A stretch of DNA of 64,000 bases from an uncultured Paracoccaceae bacterium. Its GTDB lineage: Bacteria; Pseudomonadota; Alphaproteobacteria; Rhodobacterales; Rhodobacteraceae. Positions 27,897-35,708 of this stretch are shown here, piece by piece. The DNA is taken from assembly GCA_947503175.1 (NCBI GenBank), contig CANNCO010000001.1:1116001-1180000 (forward strand), read 5' to 3'. The position numbers and the translations under genes were made by a program. How positions within the stretch are numbered: position 1 is the stretch's first letter; each line of letters starts with the position of its first letter. Below the pieces are notes generated by a model. The model did no database searches. It saw only the letters and a list, made by a program, of their open reading frames with translations, and was not told where the DNA came from.

Positions 27897-28748
27897 CGCC
27901 ATCCGGAAAGCGTGCCGCAGCATATCGGTCAGCATATCGATCGCCGATGTCCGCGCCACGGCCGAGCAATACATGTTGATCTTCATCGTCCCCAGATCGG
28001 GAAGCGCACCGCCATGGGGCACCGCCGCCGTATAGGGCGACAGCGTGCCATCCAGCACCGCGTTGATCGCCAGATCCGCACTGATCATCGCATCGACCGA
28101 GATATCGCGCTCTGACGATACCGCCATCTCCCAGGGAATACCGGCCTTATCCAGCGCCGACTGCGCCTGCCCCCGAAACAGGCAGTTCGAACAAAAGCCG
28201 AGCCGCAAAGGCCGCTCGCGCCAAACCGTTCCGCCAATCGCCCCGGCCCAGATCAGCGGACGCTCCGACAGCGTCTCGCCCTCCTCCGTCAGCCGGTCCT
28301 CGGTCGTCAGGATCACCTGCACCTCGCCGCGCCCGAACCGCTCTTTCAGATCGCGGGTGTTGGTCGAGACAAGGTTCACGCGCATCCGCGGAAACTCGGC
28401 GTGGAACTGGCGCAGAACTTCGGGGACCGCCGGGTAAACGATATCGTGGGGAACGCCCAGTATGATCTCTCCCTCATGGGCCGGATCGGTCATCCGGGCG
28501 ATCATCCGGTCGTTCAATTCGATCATCCGGCGCGCCTCGCTCATCAGCTGCTCGCCCGTGGTGGTCAGCGCAATCGTCCGCCCCGACCGGTCCAGAAGGG
28601 GCACGCCAAGCGTCTCTTCCAGCCGTTTGAGCTGCATCGAGACCGCCGATTGCGTGAGGTTCAGAAACCCTGCGGCGCGGGTCACGCCACCGGCATCGGC
28701 GACCGCGACAAAAGACCGGAGGGCGGTGATATCGAGATTTCGGGGCAT
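27852..28748 (-). CDS. LysR-family transcriptional regulator
   Basis: A 298-residue LysR regulator. The winged helix-turn-helix is at the N-terminus (NLDITALRSFVAVADAGGVT, then AAGFLNLTQSAVSMQLKRLE), and a periplasmic-binding-like effector domain spans about 90-298. ATG 28748 follows AGGA at suitable distance; the frame to 28826 has no LysR homology. A symmetric site overlaps the start codon (see the next entry). The convergent overlap with the quinone oxidoreductase gene could allow mutual antisense effects. The effector is unknown. Confidence 0.85.
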   Translation of the reverse strand: MPRNLDITALRSFVAVADAGGVTRAAGFLNLTQSAVSMQLKRLEETLGVPLLDRSGRTIALTTTGEQLMSEARRMIELNDRMIARMTDPAHEGEIILGVPHDIVYPAVPEVLRQFHAEFPRMRVNLVSTNTRDLKERFGRGEVQVILTTEDRLTEEGETLSERPLIWAGAIGGTVWRERPLRLGFCSNCLFRGQAQSALDKAGIPWEMAVSSERDISVDAMISADLAINAVLDGTLSPYTAAVPHGGALPDLGTMKINMYCSAVARTSAIDMLTDMLRHAFRMASGRDYHLPGRASAA

Positions 28749-28765
28749 ATCAATATTCCTGATAT
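28747..28765 (-). promoter_or_regulatory. Inverted repeat overlapping the lysR start codon
   Basis: ATATCA-N7-TGATAT is a perfect 6-base inverted repeat. It has T-N11-A geometry, as in LysR operators, and covers the start codon and ribosome-binding region of the lysR-type gene. Autorepression is inferred. Confidence 0.4.
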
Positions 28766-28872
28766 GAGATGTCAAAAACATTCGTTTCACAGATGCATCG
28801 TAACGGGTGTAATCCATCGGTGTCAACGATTGATGGGCTCCGACTCATCAGCAAACCGAAAGGAACGCACCC

Positions 28873-29097
28873 ATGTCCTGCACAGAGACACGCGCCCTGC
28901 CCCAGGCTTTTCAACCGCCCGCCCGCACCCGCCGCGGCCTGCTGCACTGGTTTCGGACGATGGCGGCGATCCGCAAGCAACGGCGCGATCTGTCCCATCT
29001 CGACGCCCATCTGCGCCGCGATATCGGGCTGAGCGAATCCGACGTTCAGAAAGAAATCCAACGCCAACCCTGGGATATTCCGAGCTGGTGGCGCTAA
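28873..29097 (+). CDS. DUF1127 (YjiS-like) small protein
   Basis: A 74-residue protein. The C-terminal half is the DUF1127 motif, RRDLSHLDAHLRRDIGLSES, followed by an IQRQPWDIPSWWR ending. DUF1127 proteins in alphaproteobacteria bind RNA or affect phosphate and carbon metabolism through small-RNA turnover (family knowledge); nothing in this locus narrows the role. AAAGGAA lies upstream of ATG 28873. Confidence 0.8.
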   Translation: MSCTETRALPQAFQPPARTRRGLLHWFRTMAAIRKQRRDLSHLDAHLRRDIGLSESDVQKEIQRQPWDIPSWWR

Positions 29098-29141
29098 AGC
29101 GGCGCAAACCCGACAAAAACAGTCCGTTCAGACCCTCAAAA

Positions 29142-29172
29142 CCCTTGAAACGACGGGAATTGACGCCAATAT
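29142..29172 (+). promoter_or_regulatory. Possible heat-shock sigma-32 (RpoH) promoter
   Basis: CCCTTGAAA is followed after 15 bases by CCAATAT, close to an RpoH -35/-10 arrangement. It lies 64 bases before the BI-1/YccA-like start. E. coli YccA interacts with the heat-shock protease FtsH, which makes this regulation plausible. The -10 match is partial. Confidence 0.3.
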
Positions 29173-29235
29173 CAACCCCAAGGCTGTGCGTCCTCCGGGC
29201 GCGCACCCATTCAGGGAACTTTTTGGAGGCTTGAA

Positions 29236-30018
29236 ATGGCAGAGTATCAGACGGTCCGGACGCAGACAGGCGCCCGCTCCGCCGCCCAGATTGACGCGGG
29301 TCTTCGGACCCACATGAACAAGGTCTACGGGACCATGTCCGTTGGCATGGTCATCACCGCGCTTGCGGCCTGGGCCATTGCCGGGCTTGCCGTGACGGCT
29401 GATCCGTCCGCAACCGGCATCGCAATCCGTGAAGGCGAATACCTGTCATCGCTTGGCGCCGTGCTTTACACCACGCCGCTCCGCTGGGTTGTCATGCTGG
29501 CACCCTTGGCCTTTATCTTCTTCGGCTGGGGCCGGATGCTGCAGAACGCCTCGGCTGCTGCAGTGCAATTGGCATTCTTCGTCTTTGCCGCCGCCATCGG
29601 CCTGTCGCTCAGCTCGATCTTCCTGATCTACACCGACTTCTCGATCGTGCAGACGTTCCTTATCACCGCGATTGCCTTCGCTGGTCTGAGCCTTTGGGGC
29701 TACACCACGAAAAAGGACATCTCGGGTTGGGGATCGTTCCTGATCATGGGTGTGATCGGCGTTCTGGTGGCCCTCGTGATCAACATCTTCCTGCAGTCGC
29801 CTGCACTGATGTTCGCGATCTCGATCATCGGCCTTCTGGTGTTTGCCGCTTTGACGGCATTCCACACGCAGGAGATCAAGAACCAGTATGTGGCGCATGC
29901 CGCCCATGGAGATCAGGAATGGCTGGACAAGGCCGCCTATGACGGCGCGCTGAGCCTCTACATCAGCTTCCTGAACATGTTCCAGTTCCTGCTGATGTTC
30001 CTTGGCAATCAGGAATAA
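29236..30018 (+). CDS. Bax inhibitor-1 / YccA family membrane protein
   Basis: A 260-residue protein with seven predicted membrane helices, the BI-1 family layout. The N-terminal cytoplasmic segment (about 1-30) ends in LRTHMNKVYGTMSVGM, the conserved entry into helix 1. Helices then run through LRWVVMLAPLAFIFF, AAVQLAFFVFAAAIGLSL, the LITAIAFAGLSLWGYTTKKD region and MFQFLLMFLG at the C-terminus. Relatives modulate the protease FtsH or act as calcium leak channels. GGAGG lies just before ATG 29236. A strong terminator follows. Confidence 0.9.
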   Translation: MAEYQTVRTQTGARSAAQIDAGLRTHMNKVYGTMSVGMVITALAAWAIAGLAVTADPSATGIAIREGEYLSSLGAVLYTTPLRWVVMLAPLAFIFFGWGRMLQNASAAAVQLAFFVFAAAIGLSLSSIFLIYTDFSIVQTFLITAIAFAGLSLWGYTTKKDISGWGSFLIMGVIGVLVALVINIFLQSPALMFAISIIGLLVFAALTAFHTQEIKNQYVAHAAHGDQEWLDKAAYDGALSLYISFLNMFQFLLMFLGNQE

Positions 30019-30040
30019 CCAGACCTGACATTGACGACGA

Positions 30041-30074
30041 AGGGCCGGTGGAAACACCGGCCCTTTAGTTTTTT
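30041..30074 (+). terminator. Rho-independent terminator after the BI-1 gene
   Basis: AGGGCCGGTG and CACCGGCCCT form a perfect 10-base-pair stem with a GAAA tetraloop. A T-rich tract follows (TTAGTTTTTT). It lies 23 bases after the BI-1 stop codon. Confidence 0.9.
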
Positions 30075-30297
30075 GTGGGTGTGGGGTTGGGAATGCTATG
30101 GAAACAGAGAGGTCTTGGTTCGGGGTTGTCCGCTTTGAGCCAAAGCGGTCGTGCAAATGTTTGAACACTTTCGCAAAAAGTGAAAACTAGCCTGTAGTTC
30201 TGACTGTTTGTTTGCATTCGGAGCCGGACACGTTTGCCAAGCTTACAAGAATTGTGTTTGCATGTTTCTCGTAACCCTTGAGATGAGAAACAGAAGC

Positions 30298-30639
30298 ATG
30301 AGTAACCGGCGCAGGATGCAGCTTGGCGATTGGCTCAACGGCGCTGCGTTATTGGCGGTCGGGGTGTTCCTTGGCCTGGCAATTCACAACATGGCTCAGT
30401 TGGTCGGCACCGCGTTCTGGCCTATGATAATAATCATCCCGGTGCTATTCGGCGGAGTTTTTCTTCTTGTTTTGGTATTCGACGGACTGATCGATCGGAT
30501 TTTTCCAAGCGGGATCGTGCCTGCAACCCAACAGAAAACGAAAGAACGCAGACCGCTTGCCCTTCTTTCAAGCCTGCCCACAGGTATCATCATTGGCGTG
30601 ATCGGGGCGCATTTTGGTCTGGGGGAGATCATGCTTTAA
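30298..30639 (+). CDS. Small membrane protein of unknown function
   Basis: A 113-residue protein starting near MSNRRRMQLGDWLN, with three hydrophobic segments (about 15-33, 42-62 and 90-108) separated by a charged stretch (TQQKTKERRPLA). The region is less GC-rich than its neighbours, which hints at acquisition. Alternative ATGs at 30262 and 30283 are in the same frame, and no strong ribosome site marks the true one. I recognise no family. Confidence 0.55.
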   Translation: MSNRRRMQLGDWLNGAALLAVGVFLGLAIHNMAQLVGTAFWPMIIIIPVLFGGVFLLVLVFDGLIDRIFPSGIVPATQQKTKERRPLALLSSLPTGIIIGVIGAHFGLGEIML

Positions 30640-30754
30640 GTGATTTTCTTCCTCATGAAGCACATGTTGCGGCGCTCTGTTGAATCCCTACCCGCAAAGC
30701 CGACGTTCAAACGTCAAGTAAACCGATAGCAACTGCCATAGGAGCTCTTCGCCC

Positions 30755-31249
30755 CTAAAGATCCCGCACCATGCGTACCGCAGGGAACTCGATCCCGGGC
30801 CGCAGGCCGATCGTCACATTCACTTGCGAGGCAAAGCCCATCGCTTCGTAGAACGGCACCGCCATCCGCGTCGACAGGCAGTCGAGCCGCCGAACGCCCG
30901 CAAGCCGCGCCTCGGCGATGATACCCATGACGATACGTCGGGCGATGCCCTTCCGCAGATACCGGTGATCCGTCACCATGTGGCGTACATCGGCGATTTC
31001 GGGCCCTTTCACGGACCGGGTCCAACCACCGGCGCCCACAATCTGTTCTTCGCGGTCCACAGCCACGTAATAGGTTCCGCTCGTCAGAAGTGTCGGATTC
31101 GCCTTGGCGATCAGTGGAATCGCCGTGACCTGAACCGAGGGCGGGTAAGAGCCGCGCAACAGCTTGGTGTAGCTTTGCTGCAAAAGCCGATCCACCGCGG
31201 GAATATCCGAGCCGATGGATGTGCGAAGGGTGATGACCTGCGTCTGCAT
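30755..31249 (-). CDS. GNAT-family N-acetyltransferase
   Basis: A 164-residue acetyltransferase. The acetyl-CoA motif A is in VDREEQIVGAGGW and RHMVTDHRYLRKGIARRIVM, the R/KGxGxR-like pyrophosphate-binding loop. Motif B is PFYEAMGF. The acceptor substrate is unknown. It lies 113 bases after rpmG on the same strand. Confidence 0.8.
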   Translation of the reverse strand: MQTQVITLRTSIGSDIPAVDRLLQQSYTKLLRGSYPPSVQVTAIPLIAKANPTLLTSGTYYVAVDREEQIVGAGGWTRSVKGPEIADVRHMVTDHRYLRKGIARRIVMGIIAEARLAGVRRLDCLSTRMAVPFYEAMGFASQVNVTIGLRPGIEFPAVRMVRDL

Positions 31250-31362
31250 GTCGCATGAGTTAGGGCCGCGATCCGAAAGGAAAAGACCGGAAATGCAAAA
31301 AGAAAAGGGCCGCCCGGCAATCGCCTGCGACCCCTTAGGAATGGTTCAGCCTTATCAGGGGC

Positions 31363-31530
31363 TTACTTGATCTTGCCTTCTTTATACTCGACATGCTTGC
31401 GCGCGACCGGATCGTACTTCCGCACGGTCATCTTCTCGGTCATCGTGCGGGCATTCTTCTTGGTCACGTAGAAGTGGCCCGTGTCGGCGGTCGAGTTCAG
31501 GCGGATTTTGATCGTTGTCGGTTTCGCCAT
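31363..31530 (-). CDS. rpmG: 50S ribosomal protein L33
   Basis: The 55-residue product is L33 of the large ribosomal subunit: [20 protein letters not shown] at the start, then [14 protein letters not shown] and a basic C-terminal [14 protein letters not shown]. It lacks the zinc-ribbon cysteines, the C-minus form. ATG 31530 gives the exact family length; the longer frame to 31617 has no support. It is a single-gene unit. Confidence 0.95.
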   Translation of the reverse strand: MAKPTTIKIRLNSTADTGHFYVTKKNARTMTEKMTVRKYDPVARKHVEYKEGKIK

Positions 31531-31630
31531 CGTCGGTCTCCTCGCATGGCAGGGAAGCTGACCCGTGCCCGGAATTCGTTGAAGCCCGCCTTTTACCCGC
31601 GCGCGCGGCCAAGTCAACCGGGATTAATGA

Positions 31631-32053
31631 TCAGGCTGCCACGTGAGCCGCTATGCCGCGAATGCGTTCGATCATCGCGCGCAGACCGTTCGAACGCTGT
31701 GCCGAGAGATGATCGTTGAGACCCAGGCGCCCAAGCTCGGTCGCGGCATCGACCTTGCCGACCTCGGATACCCTGAGACCGTTATAAAGCCCCGACAGAA
31801 TGGCGATCAGCCCCCGCACGATCATCGCGTCGCTTTCGCCGCGGAACCGGAACACCGCGTCTGGCCCCTCGCCTTCGATTTCGGGCACCAGCCAGACCTG
31901 GCTCGCGCATCCATCGACTTTGGTTGCGGGCACGCGCAGCGCCTCTTCCAGAGGCGGCATCGCCTTGCCCAGTTCGATCACATAGCGATAGCGTTCTTCC
32001 CAGTCCTCCAGGAACTCGAACGTATCGGCAATCTCTTCGAAGGCTTCGCTCAT
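31631..32053 (-). CDS. sufE: SufE-family cysteine desulfurase partner
   Basis: A 140-residue protein that accepts persulfide sulfur from SufS and passes it to the SufBCD scaffold for iron-sulfur cluster assembly. The sulfur-accepting cysteine is C49 in TKVDGCASQVWL. The N-terminal FEFLEDWEERYRYVIELGK and the later RGLIAILSGLYNG are family signatures. No other suf genes are in the window. Confidence 0.9.
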   Translation of the reverse strand: MSEAFEEIADTFEFLEDWEERYRYVIELGKAMPPLEEALRVPATKVDGCASQVWLVPEIEGEGPDAVFRFRGESDAMIVRGLIAILSGLYNGLRVSEVGKVDAATELGRLGLNDHLSAQRSNGLRAMIERIRGIAAHVAA

Positions 32054-32174
32054 CGGATGCCCCTCCTTTCAGACATCAGGTAGAACCCGCAAAGCGAAAG
32101 GTCCAGCCCGCGCGGCCTTTTCAGATGCTGCACAATGGGATATCCGCAAAGTGACGGGCAAGGGAACGGGGATC

Positions 32175-32630
32175 ATGGGCACACGGGCGCTTCTTCTGAT
32201 CATGGTGCTGGCGACAGCCGCGGGCTGCGGGCGGATTGCCGAGAGCCGGTTGAATCCGTTCAACTGGTTCGGCGGAGATCGGGAAATCCAGACAACCGCG
32301 CCAGAGGTGCGCGTGGCCGTTGACCCCCGTCCACTGGTGGATCAGGTCGTTTCGGTTTCGATCGAACAGGCCCCGGGCGGCGCGATACTGCGCGCCATCG
32401 GACTACCCCCGACCCAGGGGCATTGGGGCGCGGCGCTGGTTCCAGACAACGCCCGGCCGGGTATTCTGGTCTATCAGTTCCGGCTGGTGCCCCCGCCGAC
32501 GCGAACCCGCGTATCGACCCCGCAATCCCGTCAGGTCATCGTGGCAGCATTCGTGAGCGATCAGACGCTCGCCGGGATCCGCGAAATTCAGGTGCTTGGT
32601 GCGCAGTCGTCGCGCGCGGTACGCCGTTAA
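32175..32630 (+). CDS. Putative lipoprotein
   Basis: A 151-residue protein with a signal peptide ending in the lipobox LATAAGC, whose lipidated cysteine is C18. The mature part is beta-rich (VRVAVDPRPLVDQVVSVSIE and similar) and I recognise no named family; it seems conserved in this order by character only. GGGG lies before ATG 32175; an in-frame GTG at 32151 is less likely. The 3' end overlaps the convergent rnd gene by four bases. An envelope role is inferred. Confidence 0.65.
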   Translation: MGTRALLLIMVLATAAGCGRIAESRLNPFNWFGGDREIQTTAPEVRVAVDPRPLVDQVVSVSIEQAPGGAILRAIGLPPTQGHWGAALVPDNARPGILVYQFRLVPPPTRTRVSTPQSRQVIVAAFVSDQTLAGIREIQVLGAQSSRAVRR

Positions 32631-33784
32631 AGCTCGATCAGCCTGATCGACCTGTCCTTGGAGGTCAGAGCGATTTCTCCGTCGCACAGCCGGAGCGCAT
32701 CGCGCCCGAAAACGGTCTTGCGCCAGCCGCGCAGCGCCTGGACATCGCGGACACCCGCGGCGATTTCATCAAGATCGGATGATGTCGCGATCAGCTTTTG
32801 AGCAACGCCTGCATCTTCCGACTTGGCTTTGAGGAGGACACGCAGAAGATCGGCGAGGGCCGGATTGACCTGAAGCTTTTCACGGGACCGGTCGAGTTGT
32901 GGAAAGGTGGACGGGTCGGCGCTCAGACCGGCCTCTATCGCGGCCAGAATGCCTTCGGCGATCTCGCCTTTCCGCGCCTCGCGCAAGAGAAGCCGGGACC
33001 GGGCCAGATCCTGTGGCGTCCGGGGCTTGGTCGAAGCCAGTTCCAGCAACGCGTCATCCTTGTAGACACGCGACCGGGGGATGTTCCGCGCCTGCGCATA
33101 GCCTTCGCGGAACCGGGCGAGTTCGCGCGCAATCGCGAGGAACCGGCCTGAATTCGTCCGTGTCTTCAGGCGCTTCCATGCCTCTTCGGGATGCGTGATG
33201 TATGTATCGGGATCGGTCAGAACCGACAGTTCCTCTTCAACCCATTCCCGGCGGCCGGTTTTTTCGAGTTCGGTTTCAAGATACTCGTAGATCACCCGCA
33301 GATGGGTCACGTCGGCAAGCGCGTATGTCTTTTGCGCATCCGTCAGGGGCCGGCGCGACCAGTCGGTGAAACGCGATGTCTTGTCGAGCGAGGACTGTGC
33401 AATCTTCCGCACCAGCGTCTCGTACCCCACCTGATCGCCGAACCCCGCGACCATCGCCGCGACCTGCGTGTCGAACAGGGGTTTCGGAAACACCTCTGCC
33501 TCGACAAAGAAAATCTCGAGGTCCTGCCGGGCCGCGTGGAACACCTTCACCACTTTCTCGTCCCGGAACAGATCATAGAGCGGTTCCTGCGACAGATCGG
33601 GAGACAGCGGATCGACCAGCACCGCATCTTCGGGCGCATCGCCCGGAAGGGCCAGCTGGATCAGGCACAGCTTGGCGTAATAGGTCCGTTCGCGCAGAAA
33701 CTCTGTATCGACCGTCACATAGGGCGCGGACTTCGCACGGTCGCAGAAGGCCGCAAGCCCCTCGGTGGTCGTGATCGTGATCAT
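32627..33784 (-). CDS. rnd: Ribonuclease D
   Basis: A 385-residue 3'-5' exoribonuclease for tRNA and stable RNA maturation. The DEDDy catalytic residues are D26/E28 in VTVDTEFL, D88 in HAARQDLEIF, and Y154/D158 in KTYALADVTHL. An HRDC domain (about 205-290) follows. The length matches the family. It lies 54 bases after purN, so the three minus-strand genes purM-purN-rnd may share a transcript. Confidence 0.92.
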   Translation of the reverse strand: MITITTTEGLAAFCDRAKSAPYVTVDTEFLRERTYYAKLCLIQLALPGDAPEDAVLVDPLSPDLSQEPLYDLFRDEKVVKVFHAARQDLEIFFVEAEVFPKPLFDTQVAAMVAGFGDQVGYETLVRKIAQSSLDKTSRFTDWSRRPLTDAQKTYALADVTHLRVIYEYLETELEKTGRREWVEEELSVLTDPDTYITHPEEAWKRLKTRTNSGRFLAIARELARFREGYAQARNIPRSRVYKDDALLELASTKPRTPQDLARSRLLLREARKGEIAEGILAAIEAGLSADPSTFPQLDRSREKLQVNPALADLLRVLLKAKSEDAGVAQKLIATSSDLDEIAAGVRDVQALRGWRKTVFGRDALRLCDGEIALTSKDRSIRLIEL

Positions 33785-33838
33785 TCTTCGGATATGTCCA
33801 TGCTCGATTATACGCGCCGTGATAGGCTCTTGCCCCGG

Positions 33839-34429
33839 TCAGGGCAAGTGGACGGGCGTCCTGTCGCCCATGGCGAAGCGTCTGAGGACCGCCGGATAAA
33901 GCGCGTGTTCCTGCACCAGAACGCGGGCCGCAAGCGTTTCGGGCGTGTCGCCGGGCATCACGGGAACGCGCGCCTGACCCAGGACCGGACCCCCGTCCAG
34001 TTCCGCCGTAACCTCGTGCACGCTGCACCCTGCGTCGGCATCTCCCGCCGCAATGGCGCGCGCATGGGTGTGAAGACCGGGATACTTCGGCAAAAGCGAG
34101 GGATGAATGTTCAGCATCCGACCGGACCAGCGGCCGGTGAACGCCGGTGTCAGAATGCGCATGAAACCGGCAAGGCAGATGATGTCCGGGCGGGCCGTCT
34201 CAAGCGCCCCGGTCAGACGTGCCTCGAAGGCTTCGCGGTCCGTCCCGAAGGGGCGATGATCGACCACTGCCGTGGCAATGCCCCGTTCCGCGGCGCGTTC
34301 CAGACCGCCCGCCCCCGGAACGTTCGAGAGAACCAGAACAGGCCGCGCCGGATGATCGCCGGTCATGCTGTCCACCAACGCGACCATGTTCGAGCCGCCG
34401 CCGGAGATCAGGATCGCGACACGCTTCAC
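33839..34429 (-). CDS. purN: Phosphoribosylglycinamide formyltransferase
   Basis: A 196-residue GAR transformylase, using 10-formyl-THF for the third step of purine synthesis. The catalytic triad is N107/H109 in [15 protein letters not shown] and D145 in AELDGGPV. The nucleotide site SGGGSNM is near the N-terminus. ATG 34429 overlaps the purM stop by four bases. Confidence 0.93.
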   Translation of the reverse strand: MKRVAILISGGGSNMVALVDSMTGDHPARPVLVLSNVPGAGGLERAAERGIATAVVDHRPFGTDREAFEARLTGALETARPDIICLAGFMRILTPAFTGRWSGRMLNIHPSLLPKYPGLHTHARAIAAGDADAGCSVHEVTAELDGGPVLGQARVPVMPGDTPETLAARVLVQEHALYPAVLRRFAMGDRTPVHLP

Positions 34430-35472
34430 GCCAATGTGCCGGTGTAGCGGACCCCCTGCCCGCCCGTGACATGGCCGATGCGCGAGACATGTTCACCCGC
34501 CTCCGTCAGCACGTCCACAATCGTCGCCGCGCGCTCCGCCGCGACCACCAGCACCATCCCGATCCCGGCATTGAAGGTCTTGAGCATCTCGGACGTTTCC
34601 ATTCCGCCCGCCTGCGCCAGCCACCGGAACACCGGGGGCAGCGACCATGCGGACAGATCGATCTCGACCCCGAGGTCCTTTGGCAGGACGCGGGGGATGT
34701 TCTCTGTCAGACCGCCACCGGTGATATGCGCCAGCCCGTGCACGCCCCCTTCCCGGATCGCGGTAAGGGCCGGGCGGACATAGACCCGTGTCGGTGTCAG
34801 CAAGGCCGCGCCAAGACTGCCTTCGCCGAACGGGCAGTCCGACGCCCAGTTCAGTCCCGCCACCTCGACGATACGGCGGACCAGCGAGTAGCCGTTGGAA
34901 TGCACCCCGTCCGAGGCCAGCCCCAACAGAACATCCCCCGCAGCCACACCGTCAGGCAAGGCCGTACCGCGCTCCATCGCCCCCACAGCGAACCCGGCCA
35001 GATCGAAATCTCCAGGCGGATACATACCCGGCATTTCCGCCGTCTCGCCGCCGATCAGCGCGCAGCCCGCCGCACTGCAACCGGCTGCGATCCCCTCGAC
35101 CACGCGGGCTGCGTGATCGACACTCAGCTTTCCGGTCGCGAAGTAGTCCAGAAAGAACAAAGGCTCCGCGCCCTGACAGACCAGATCGTTGACGCACATG
35201 GCAACAAGGTCTTGTCCCACACCGTCCACTTGGCCCGTATCAATCGCAATGCGCAGCTTCGTGCCCACGCCATCGGTGGCCGCGACGAGCACGGGGTCGG
35301 TAAACCCGGCTGCCTTGAGATCGAAAAGGGCGCCGAACCCGCCCAGACCCGCCACCACACCGGGGCGGTTCGTGGCCTTTGCCGCGGGTTTGATCCGGTC
35401 GACCAACGCGTTGCCTGCATCGATATCGACGCCCGCCTCTGCATAGGTCAGCCCGTTCTTGCCTTCTGCCAT
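34426..35472 (-). CDS. purM: Phosphoribosylformylglycinamidine cyclo-ligase
   Basis: A 348-residue AIR synthetase for the fifth step of purine synthesis. Recognisable segments are [12 protein letters not shown] at the start, [28 protein letters not shown] and the [11 protein letters not shown] glycine-rich site. It heads purM-purN, the usual order. Confidence 0.94.
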   Translation of the reverse strand: MAEGKNGLTYAEAGVDIDAGNALVDRIKPAAKATNRPGVVAGLGGFGALFDLKAAGFTDPVLVAATDGVGTKLRIAIDTGQVDGVGQDLVAMCVNDLVCQGAEPLFFLDYFATGKLSVDHAARVVEGIAAGCSAAGCALIGGETAEMPGMYPPGDFDLAGFAVGAMERGTALPDGVAAGDVLLGLASDGVHSNGYSLVRRIVEVAGLNWASDCPFGEGSLGAALLTPTRVYVRPALTAIREGGVHGLAHITGGGLTENIPRVLPKDLGVEIDLSAWSLPPVFRWLAQAGGMETSEMLKTFNAGIGMVLVVAAERAATIVDVLTEAGEHVSRIGHVTGGQGVRYTGTLA

Positions 35473-35571
35473 GGCACTCCCCGCAATCCGTTCGCCCCGC
35501 GATTAGACGATCCACCCGTGGCTGGCAATCGGCTTGACCGGTTCTGCCTGTCTGGTAAGGCAGGCACAGGC

Positions 35572-35648
35572 GGGCCTGTAGCTCAATTGGTTAGAGCAGA
35601 GCGCTCATAACGCTTTGGTTGGGGGTTCGAGTCCCTCCGGGCCTACCA
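35572..35648 (+). tRNA. tRNA with CAT anticodon, probably tRNA-Ile2 (lysidine) rather than elongator tRNA-Met
   Basis: A 77-base cloverleaf with encoded CCA. The anticodon loop is CTCATAA inside a 5-base-pair stem (GAGCG/CGCTT). The T arm is GGGGG-TTCGAGT-CCCTC. The acceptor stem has a G1-U72 wobble pair and C4-G69/C5-G68 pairs, the last two resembling determinants for TilS modification in E. coli tRNA-Ile2. CAT alone cannot separate Ile2 from Met, so the identity is open. Confidence 0.85.
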
Positions 35649-35708
35649 TTGGCTCCGCATCTCCGCCTTGAAGGATAAGAGGCAGGATTTCATGATCTTA
35701 CAGGTCTC

